Source: Clostridiaceae bacterium
GTDB taxonomy: Bacteria > Bacillota > Clostridia > DSM-8532
DNA: 11,669 nucleotides
Assembly: GCA_012727625.1 (NCBI GenBank)
Contig: JAAYGP010000381.1
Location: 1-11,669, forward strand
Reading direction: 5' to 3'
In this document: positions 6,569-11,669 of the stretch, piece by piece
How the letters are laid out: the number at the start of each line of letters is the position of its first letter
Position numbering within the stretch: the first letter of the stretch is position 1
Notes under the pieces: model-generated
Databases searched by the model: none
What the model saw: only the letters and a program-made list of their open reading frames with translations
What the model was told of the DNA's origin: nothing
Made by a program: the position numbers and the translations under genes

Positions 6569-7363
6569 TTGAATATTATTGTATGTGTAAAACAGGTACC
6601 CGGTACCAATGAGGTTAAGATAAACAAGGAAACAAATACAATAATCCGCGAAGGTGTTGAAGCGATAATAAATCCTTTTGACGAATACGCTATTGAAGAA
6701 GGAGTCAGAATTAAGGAGAAAACAGGTGGAAAAGTAACGGTAATCAGCATGGGTATCCCAAAGGTTGCCGATTTGCTTAAAGAAACAATTGCTGTTGGTG
6801 TGGACGAGGCGGTCCTGTTAAGTGACAGAGCTTTTGCCGGCGCGGATACCCTGGCAACTTCCTATGCGCTTTCAATGGGAATCAAAGCCTTGGGAGAATA
6901 TGATTTAATTATCTGCGGAAAGCAGGCAACCGATGGCGATACAGCTCAGGTGGGGCCCAGCCTTGCGGAAAAGCTTAATATCCCGCATACTACCTATGTC
7001 CGCAAAATTGAAGAGATCAAAGATGGATATATTCGCTGTCAGAGGCTGACTGATGATGGTTACGAAGTTATTGAGATGCCTCTTCCCGCAGTTATTACAG
7101 TTGTAAAAGAAATTAACGAACCCAGGCTGCCTTCAATTAAAGGAAAGCTGAAAGCCAAAAAAACAGAAGTAAAAATTTTAACCGCTGATGATATTGGAGC
7201 TGACAAGGATCGCTGCGGTTTAAAAGGCTCTCCAACACAGGTCATTAAGACCTTTGTTCCTGAGCATAATGTAGTCGCGGAAATGATTGAAGGCACTGCG
7301 GAGGAGCAGGCGAAAAAACTGGCTCAGAAGCTGTTGTCCATGCAGTTTATGAAAGCAAGGTAA
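6569..7363 (+). CDS. etfB: Electron transfer flavoprotein subunit beta (EtfB)
   Basis: EtfB pairs with EtfA to carry electrons to or from the acyl-CoA dehydrogenase. In bifurcating complexes it holds the FAD that takes a hydride from NADH. The 264-aa protein begins MNIIVCVKQVPGTNEVKI and contains NPFDEYAIEEGVRIKE, VTVISMG, LLSDRAFAGADTLATSY and GKQATDGDTAQVGP (117-130), all standard for the family. The DGDTAQVGP form is the one in clostridial NADH-using Etfs. The start is a TTG at 6569 with GGGAGTG (6555-6561) seven bases upstream, and it matches the family N-terminus exactly. It lies 267 bases after the dehydrogenase gene and 25 bases before etfA. Confidence 0.93.
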   Translation: MNIIVCVKQVPGTNEVKINKETNTIIREGVEAIINPFDEYAIEEGVRIKEKTGGKVTVISMGIPKVADLLKETIAVGVDEAVLLSDRAFAGADTLATSYALSMGIKALGEYDLIICGKQATDGDTAQVGPSLAEKLNIPHTTYVRKIEEIKDGYIRCQRLTDDGYEVIEMPLPAVITVVKEINEPRLPSIKGKLKAKKTEVKILTADDIGADKDRCGLKGSPTQVIKTFVPEHNVVAEMIEGTAEEQAKKLAQKLLSMQFMKAR

Positions 7364-7388
7364 TTTTGATTTATTGGGGGTAATAATT

Positions 7389-8582
7389 ATGTCCTGTATT
7401 AATATAATAGCGGAGAAATGTTTTGGATGCGGGCTGTGCGTCAGCGCCTGCCCGTTTAACGCAATAGAAGTGACTGATAAAAAGGCTGAAATTCTTGATA
7501 ATTGTACGCTGTGCGGTTCATGTGTTTCATCATGCAAGTTTAACGCAATCGAATTTGTAAAGGATGAGGAAGCAGAATCCTCAGGCCTATCTTCCTATAA
7601 AGGTGTCTGGGTCTTTGCTGAGCATAAAAACGGGGAGGCGCGCCAGATTGCTTTTGAGCTTCTGGGCTCAGGCCGGAAATTGGCGGATGATTTATCGGTG
7701 CCTTTGTCAGCGGTGTTAATAGGTTCGGAAATTGAAAAAGAGGCTGAAAAGTTATTTGCATATGGTGCGGATAAAGTTTATCTTGTTGAAGATGAATCAC
7801 TCCGTCTTTTTAATGATGAATCATATGCTGATATCTTTGTTCAGCTTATTAAAAGTTATAAACCTGAGATCGTTTTAATGGGAGCCACAACATATGGCCG
7901 CTCATTGGCACCCAGGGTTGCTTCCCGGCTTAATACAGGCCTTACGGCGGATTGTACGGAGCTTTCGATTGATCCTGAAAAGAAAATATTAATGCAAACG
8001 CGGCCTGCGTTTGGTGGAAATCTCATGGCTACGATTATATGTCCCAACCACCATCCCCAGATGGCAACAGTAAGGCCTAAGGTTATGAAGCCGATACAAC
8101 CGGATGAAAGCAGAAAGGGTGAGATTATAAGACCTGAAATAAATATAAATTCCAATCCAAAAGTGAAAGTTGTCGATGTTGTGCGGACGCTTTACGAAAC
8201 AGTGAACCTTGCGGAAGCAGATATCATAGTATCAGGAGGAAGAGGTCTTGGGGATCCGAAGAATTTTGCGCTTGTTGAAGAACTCGCGCGGGTGCTTGGC
8301 GGAGCGGTAGGAGCATCAAGGGCCACGGTTGACGCAGGCTGGATTGATTACAGTCACCAGGTGGGACAAACCGGAAAAACCGTTGGACCCAAAGTATATT
8401 TTGCGTGCGGAATTTCAGGCGCAATACAGCATCTTGCGGGAATGTCCTCATCTGATATTATCATTGCCATTAATAAAAATCCGGATGCGCCCATATTTAA
8501 AGTGGCTACTTTCGGTATTGTGGGTGATGTACTTGAAGTGCTTCCCGCGTTGATAAAGGAATTTAAAGCACACACGGCGTAG
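7389..8582 (+). CDS. etfA: Electron transfer flavoprotein subunit alpha with N-terminal 2x[4Fe-4S] ferredoxin domain
   Basis: EtfA binds the second Etf FAD and docks to the dehydrogenase. Residues 1-55 form a bacterial-type ferredoxin with two CxxCxxCxxxC motifs: C11, C14, C17, C21 (followed by Pro) and C39, C42, C45, C49. The Etf N-terminal domain follows (KGVWVFAEHKNGEARQIAFE). The FAD domain carries IIVSGGRGLGDPKNF, GASRATVDAGWIDYSHQVGQ, TVGPKVYFACGISGAIQHL and INKNPDAPIF. The ATG at 7389 has GGGGGT at 7376-7381; an in-frame TTG at 7374 overlaps the ribosome binding site region. Ferredoxin-fused EtfA occurs in CarE and in lactate-dehydrogenase Etfs, where the clusters may pass low-potential electrons to ferredoxin. 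The 397-aa length fits that subtype. Confidence 0.94.
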   Translation: MSCINIIAEKCFGCGLCVSACPFNAIEVTDKKAEILDNCTLCGSCVSSCKFNAIEFVKDEEAESSGLSSYKGVWVFAEHKNGEARQIAFELLGSGRKLADDLSVPLSAVLIGSEIEKEAEKLFAYGADKVYLVEDESLRLFNDESYADIFVQLIKSYKPEIVLMGATTYGRSLAPRVASRLNTGLTADCTELSIDPEKKILMQTRPAFGGNLMATIICPNHHPQMATVRPKVMKPIQPDESRKGEIIRPEININSNPKVKVVDVVRTLYETVNLAEADIIVSGGRGLGDPKNFALVEELARVLGGAVGASRATVDAGWIDYSHQVGQTGKTVGPKVYFACGISGAIQHLAGMSSSDIIIAINKNPDAPIFKVATFGIVGDVLEVLPALIKEFKAHTA

Positions 8583-8602
8583 AATTTTAGTTAATGAAGC
8601 GG

Positions 8603-8640
8603 AGCTGTCTCAAAAGAATATTTTGGGCAGCTTTCTTTTT
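8603..8640 (+). terminator. Strong rho-independent terminator of the acd-etfBA unit
   Basis: AGCTGTCTCAAAA (8603-8615) pairs with TTTTGGGCAGCT (8621-8632) in a 12-bp stem with one bulge and two G-U pairs over a GAATA loop. It is followed by TTCTTTTT and a further T-run from 8644. The sequence GAGCTGTCTCAAAA also resembles ends of IS1182-type elements, so the terminator may derive from an insertion-sequence end. Confidence 0.85.
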
Positions 8641-8683
8641 AAGTTTTTTTTTAGGTTTTTTAACTCACTGGAACTTGTAAATG

Positions 8684-8884
8684 AAAGTTACTGTTCACAC
8701 CCTGATTCAATTTCTGATCAGGTCAGGTAGTGTGTAATAACAGAAACAAGAGCTTCATTCCGCTAAAGTTTCTTCTATTGCACAATATCTTTTAACAGAA
8801 CATGTGAACAGCAACCGTTATTGCTCAATATCCAGAACTAATTTGGCAGAATCTGAATCAGATTAGGGTGTGAACAGTAGCTTT
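8684..8884. mobile_element. MITE-like element with 20-bp terminal inverted repeats
   Basis: The left arm AAAGTTACTGTTCACACCCT (8684-8703) matches the reverse complement of 8865-8884 at 19 of 20 bases; 15 are a perfect run (TACTGTTCACACCCT). Inside the arms, GATTCA recurs in inverted orientation after a 5-base indel. A third copy of the core TGTGAACAG lies inside at 8803-8811. The 201-bp size, lack of coding sequence and intergenic position fit a non-autonomous element or a deleted insertion sequence. No clear target-site duplication is visible. Alternatively it is a large regulatory dyad. Confidence 0.55.
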
Positions 8885-8920
8885 TATAACCAAAGATTTG
8901 CATTTTTATAGCATTGCAGC

Positions 8921-8949
8921 TTGACTATGGAATAAATTAGGGTTAAAAT
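8921..8949 (+). promoter_or_regulatory. Sigma-A-type promoter for the pseudouridine synthase gene
   Basis: TTGACT (8921-8926) is 17 bp from TAAAAT (8944-8949), one mismatch in each box. Transcription would start near 8956, about 45 bases before the ATG. The promoter lies just outside the right end of the MITE-like element. Confidence 0.72.
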
Positions 8950-8999
8950 TGTAAGTACGTGTTAGTTTATCAAAATTATTGTCGGGAGAACTGTTGTTA

Positions 9000-9719
9000 A
9001 TGCTAATAAAAGAAATAAAAGTTTTGTATGAGGATAATCATCTCCTGGTTGTCGAAAAGCCTCCAAATATGCCGGTTCAAAGGGATATCAGCGAGGATGG
9101 GGATTTGCTTTCTTACCTTAAAACCTATATAAAAGACAAATACAATAAGCCCGGCAATGTATTCATCGGATTGGTTCACAGGCTGGACAGGCCGGTCGGA
9201 GGTGTCATGGTCTTTGCAAGAACTTCCAAGGCGGCTGCCAGGCTTTCAGAACAGATACGTTCAAGAACCATACGGAAAACATATATTGCTGTTGCCGAGG
9301 GATTGCTAGATTCTTTATACGGAACGCTCAGGGACTATTTGTATAAAGACTGGAAGAGCAATACTGTGAAAGTCGTATCAAATAATATAAAAGGCAGTCA
9401 GGAGGCGATTCTTCAATATAGTGTGATATCGCACAATAGTGGGAATACCTTGCTGAAGATTGATTTGGAAACGGGCAGGCCCCATCAGATACGGGTGCAA
9501 ATGTCAAACATCGGACATCCTCTGACAGGTGACATAAAATACGGCGCAAAAAATCAGAAAGGTTTTACAGATAATATTGCGCTATGGTCATACAAACTGG
9601 AATTCAATCATCCGGTAAGAGACGAAACTCTCACTTTTACCAGTATTCCTCCGGAACAATACCCATGGGATATATTTAAGGAGGATATATCCAGGCTCAG
9701 CTGTCTTCCGCCTGCATAG
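9000..9719 (+). CDS. RluA-family RNA pseudouridine synthase
   Basis: This converts specific uridines of rRNA or tRNA to pseudouridine. The catalytic motif HRLDRPVGGVMVFART (60-75) contains the nucleophilic Asp63. The opening IKVLYEDNHLLVVEKPPNMP and the later GRPHQIRVQMSNIGHPLTGD are standard RluA-family blocks. There is no N-terminal S4 RNA-binding domain, so it is a minimal form of 239 aa. The start is uncertain: the ATG at 9000 is 11 bases after GGGAG (8984-8988), and an in-frame TTG at 8994 has a tighter 5-base spacing. The target uridine cannot be assigned. It has its own promoter and is 108 bases upstream of radC. Confidence 0.9.
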   Translation: MLIKEIKVLYEDNHLLVVEKPPNMPVQRDISEDGDLLSYLKTYIKDKYNKPGNVFIGLVHRLDRPVGGVMVFARTSKAAARLSEQIRSRTIRKTYIAVAEGLLDSLYGTLRDYLYKDWKSNTVKVVSNNIKGSQEAILQYSVISHNSGNTLLKIDLETGRPHQIRVQMSNIGHPLTGDIKYGAKNQKGFTDNIALWSYKLEFNHPVRDETLTFTSIPPEQYPWDIFKEDISRLSCLPPA

Positions 9720-9736
9720 GAAGTACAATTTCCTAT
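9716..9736 (+). terminator. Weak hairpin overlapping the pseudouridine synthase stop codon
   Basis: ATAGGAA (9716-9722) pairs with TTCCTAT (9730-9736) over GTACAAT. No U-run follows, so it may protect the 3' end rather than terminate. Readthrough into radC is possible. Confidence 0.3.
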
Positions 9737-9827
9737 ATCAGGTGGTCAGTCAAAAAGGTCATGGCGTAAATTTGCAAAAAAATAACATGAACTTGTTAAC
9801 AAAACAAAGTGTCAGGAGATAACGTTT

Positions 9828-10511
9828 ATGACTAAGAATTTACATACAGGTCACAGGGAAAAGCTCAGGCAAAGGTTTATTAATGAGGGCTTAAACTCAT
9901 TTGAAGATCATCAGGTTCTTGAGTTGCTTTTGTTTTATACAATTCCAAGACGTGATACAAATGAGTTGGCTCACCGGCTTATTGATAAATTCGGGACTTT
10001 AGCCAATCTTCTTGATGCCAGTCCGGAGATTATTGAAAAAGAAGGAAAAGTAAACAGAAACACAGCTGTTTTTCTTGCTATGATACCTCAGTTGGCGAGA
10101 CGATACATTCTGCAGAAGCAAGGTAAAAAACCTGTTTTGGACAGTTCCTGTAAAGCGGGGAAGTATGTCACTTCACTTTTCATTGGCAAAAACTATGAGG
10201 CCTTTTATGTATGCTGTCTGAACTCTCAGAACCGGTTAAATTATGCCGCCCTTGTCCATGAGGGAACAATAAATGAGGCTCCGGTTTATCCAAGGCTTAT
10301 TGTGGAAACTGCGTTAAGGTATCAGGCAAGCAGTGTCATTTTGGCCCATAACCATCCCGGAGGAAGTTTAAGGCCATCCACTGCCGATATAGAAGTAACG
10401 CGGCGTATATGTGATGCTTTAAGCACAATTTCCATTACAGTCATAGATCATCTGATAGCAGCCGGGGATGAATATTTCAGCTTTGCCGAAAACGGCCTTT
10501 TGCAAAGGTAA
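9828..10511 (+). CDS. radC: RadC-family protein (JAB/MPN metalloprotease fold)
   Basis: The family was named for a DNA-repair phenotype later disputed; its molecular role is still unclear. Residues 1-100 form the helical N-terminal domain (HREKLRQRFINEGL, then DHQVLELLLFYTIPRRDTNELA). Residues 105-227 form the JAB1/MPN-like domain with an intact metal motif: H174, H176, S184 and D187 in HNHPGGSLRPSTADIE, preceded by HEGTINEAPVYPR. The ATG at 9828 has AGGAGATAA about ten bases upstream. The length of 227 aa is normal. A TTGTTAACAA palindrome (9793-9802) lies in the upstream gap; no firm promoter was found, so it may share the transcript of the preceding gene. Confidence 0.92.
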   Translation: MTKNLHTGHREKLRQRFINEGLNSFEDHQVLELLLFYTIPRRDTNELAHRLIDKFGTLANLLDASPEIIEKEGKVNRNTAVFLAMIPQLARRYILQKQGKKPVLDSSCKAGKYVTSLFIGKNYEAFYVCCLNSQNRLNYAALVHEGTINEAPVYPRLIVETALRYQASSVILAHNHPGGSLRPSTADIEVTRRICDALSTISITVIDHLIAAGDEYFSFAENGLLQR

Positions 10512-10535
10512 ACAATAAAGCAAAGCATCGTGTTT

Positions 10536-10553
10536 TTTATCCAAGGGGATAAA
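10536..10553 (+). terminator. Possible terminator after radC
   Basis: TTTATCC (10536-10542) pairs with GGATAAA (10547-10553) over AAGG. The T-run (TCTTATTTTTTC) begins only about 10 bases later, so the call is weak. Confidence 0.25.
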
Positions 10554-10663
10554 GTAAATATAAATCTTATTTTTTCTATTAAAAATTTTTGCTTCTTCCG
10601 ATATATATATTAGCAACCAAAAACAAAAAGATACAGACTGAACAATAATTGGGGATGCTAATA

Positions 10664-10915
10664 ATGTTCAATGTTATTTTATCTGATTACGACAGGAACA
10701 GTCTGAACATACTCAGCCGTAACTTCAGATGGAAGGAATTTGGCTTCAATGTCGAAGCAATGTTTACCCGTGGTTTAAAGGCACTGGAGTATATGACTTT
10801 TAACAAAGTGGATCTGGTTGTAACAGAAATTGACATGCCGGAAGCATGGTCAGCATGGTTTAGCTCTGTTATAAATAGCTTGCTTCGTAAGTATAAGAAT
10901 AATGTATTTTATTGA
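10664..10915 (+). CDS. Short degenerate response-regulator receiver protein
   Basis: The 83-aa product aligns with the first three strands of a CheY-like receiver of the DNA-binding response-regulator type. VILSDYDRNSLNIL matches VLLVDDEPLIR, FRWKEFGFNVEAMFTRGLKALEYM matches the W-x-x-x-GF-x-V segment, and VDLVVTEIDMPE matches DLVITDIRMP. The phospho-acceptor Asp is Glu55 and one of the two metal-binding acids is Tyr9. The domain stops after helix 3, so the conserved Thr and Lys of strands 4-5 are missing; receivers are usually about 120 residues. I chose the ATG at 10664, with GGGGA at 10651-10655. No frameshifted continuation was found after the TGA. It lies 96 bases upstream of a cheA-like gene. 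It may be a phosphomimetic or adaptor remnant, or simply a decaying gene. Confidence 0.65.
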   Translation: MFNVILSDYDRNSLNILSRNFRWKEFGFNVEAMFTRGLKALEYMTFNKVDLVVTEIDMPEAWSAWFSSVINSLLRKYKNNVFY

Positions 10916-10968
10916 TAAAATCTGAGCCGGTTTTATTATCAGTATTTATGAAGTAAATAGAAAACCTT

Positions 10969-10980
10969 ACGTTTAAACGT
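10969..10980. repeat. 12-bp perfect palindrome upstream of cheA
   Basis: ACGTTTAAACGT is self-complementary, followed by GAAAACGT, which repeats one half-site. It lies 32 bases before the cheA start and could be an operator. No sigma-D (TAAA-N15-GCCGATAA) promoter was seen nearby. Confidence 0.3.
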
Positions 10981-11011
10981 GAAAACGTATTTTATAAACG
11001 GGGTGAGTTTG

Positions 11012-11669
11012 TTGGCAAGCGGTCTATCCTCAGATCACATGCTTGATATGTTTATTTTCGAGACACATCAGCTAATTGAACAATTGGAACAGGAAATTCT
11101 GATATGTGAAGAATCAGGAAGCCTTGACCTTTCCATTGACGAAATTTTCAGAATAATGCACACAATAAAAGGCTCAGCCGCAATGATGTCTTTTGACAAT
11201 ATATCCAAACTGGCTCATACAATTGAAGACCTTTTGTATTATATAAGAGACTCAAAACCGGCTGAAATAAACCATACCGCCTTAATTGATATTATATTCC
11301 GCGGTATGGATTTTATTAAGAATGAAATTAAAAAAATCGAAATGGGTGAATCCGCTGAAAGCAGCCCGGAAAAAATTATTGAAGAATCAGTGGCTTATTT
11401 GAAAAGTATAAAAGGTATCGACAGCAAAGGGAAAAATAAAGATACAGCAGAGAAACCTGCAGTTATGGGCGATGACGGATTAATTAATAAAGCTGACAAA
11501 ACAGATGATGCCCTTAGCCGGCATTTCTGTGCGACTGTTTTCTTTGAAGACGGATGTGAAATGGAAAATATCAGAGCTTATGCACTGATAAATAATATGA
11601 AGCAAATTGCAAATATCATGGAAATAAACCCGTGTGATATCATTGAGAATAATCAAAGCGCTGAAATCA
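11012..11669 (+). CDS. cheA: CheA-like chemotaxis histidine kinase, N-terminal part
   Basis: CheA autophosphorylates in response to receptor arrays and passes phosphate to CheY. The visible 219 residues run off the window, so the dimerisation, kinase and CheW-like domains are not seen. Residues 9-110 form the P1 Hpt domain, with IMHTIKGSAAMMSF placing the phospho-histidine at His50. A polar, Lys/Asp-rich linker (about 125-170) follows. Then comes a P2-like CheY-binding domain starting FCATVFFEDGCEMENIRAYA and continuing to the window end. The start is probably TTG at 11012, with GGGGTG at 11000-11005; an adjacent TTG at 11009 is equally possible. A 12-bp palindrome ACGTTTAAACGT (10969-10980) lies upstream. 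A response regulator hybrid or other Hpt kinase is less likely given the P1-P2 order. Confidence 0.85.
   Translation, partial: MASGLSSDHMLDMFIFETHQLIEQLEQEILICEESGSLDLSIDEIFRIMHTIKGSAAMMSFDNISKLAHTIEDLLYYIRDSKPAEINHTALIDIIFRGMDFIKNEIKKIEMGESAESSPEKIIEESVAYLKSIKGIDSKGKNKDTAEKPAVMGDDGLINKADKTDDALSRHFCATVFFEDGCEMENIRAYALINNMKQIANIMEINPCDIIENNQSAEI

Larger units (their letters stand above)
8583..8999. other. Gene-free region between etfA and the pseudouridine synthase gene
   Basis: It holds, in order, the etfA terminator, a MITE-like inverted-repeat element (8684-8884) and the promoter of the next gene (8921-8949). No open frame in it has coding character. Confidence 0.6.

Noticed and set aside
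10916..11011. Frameshifted continuation of the receiver protein
   Set aside because: The other two frames after the TGA do not encode strand 4-5 receiver motifs, so a simple frameshift does not restore a full domain.

Overview
The window looks like a chromosomal segment of a low-to-moderate GC, Gram-positive, endospore-forming anaerobe of the class Clostridia. The evidence is the sporulation gene spoIIR, AGGAGG-type ribosome binding sites with several TTG starts, sigma-A promoters, a ferredoxin-fused EtfA typical of strict anaerobes, and a chemotaxis kinase. A narrower placement, such as the cellulolytic or acetogenic lineages, would be a guess.

Left part (1-1674). The window opens inside tsaD, the tRNA t6A synthesis gene, with only the last 119 codons present. 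A 350-base gene-free stretch follows. It holds a cluster of DnaA-box-like nonamers around a 14-bp palindrome, then a GNRA-loop terminator between the convergent tsaD and a minus-strand lytic transglycosylase gene. The next, divergent, intergenic region holds a near-consensus promoter and a hairpin-bearing leader for the next gene. It also holds a short sequence shared with a putative mobile element 7 kb away.

Middle (1675-5146). A 671-aa methionyl-tRNA-synthetase-like protein has a broken KMSKS loop, an altered zinc knuckle and an extra segment in the catalytic domain. It is followed by spoIIR, which signals across the forespore septum, and a gene-free region with several strong inverted repeats.

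Metabolic unit (5147-8640). acyl-CoA dehydrogenase, etfB and etfA follow in the order known for the electron-bifurcating caffeyl-CoA reductase complex CarCDE. EtfA carries two N-terminal [4Fe-4S] motifs. Together they probably reduce an enoyl-CoA with NADH while also reducing ferredoxin; the substrate is not evident. A strong terminator closes the unit. A 200-bp MITE-like inverted-repeat element lies between it and the next gene.

Right part (8921-11669). An RluA-family pseudouridine synthase with a clear promoter is followed by a RadC-family protein, an 83-aa degenerate receiver protein whose phospho-acceptor Asp is replaced by Glu, and the start of a cheA-like histidine kinase that runs off the window. 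The most unusual items are the degenerate MetRS-like protein, the receiver/CheA pair, the MITE-like element with its second partial copy, and the DnaA-box cluster. I did not find a clearly new multi-gene system.
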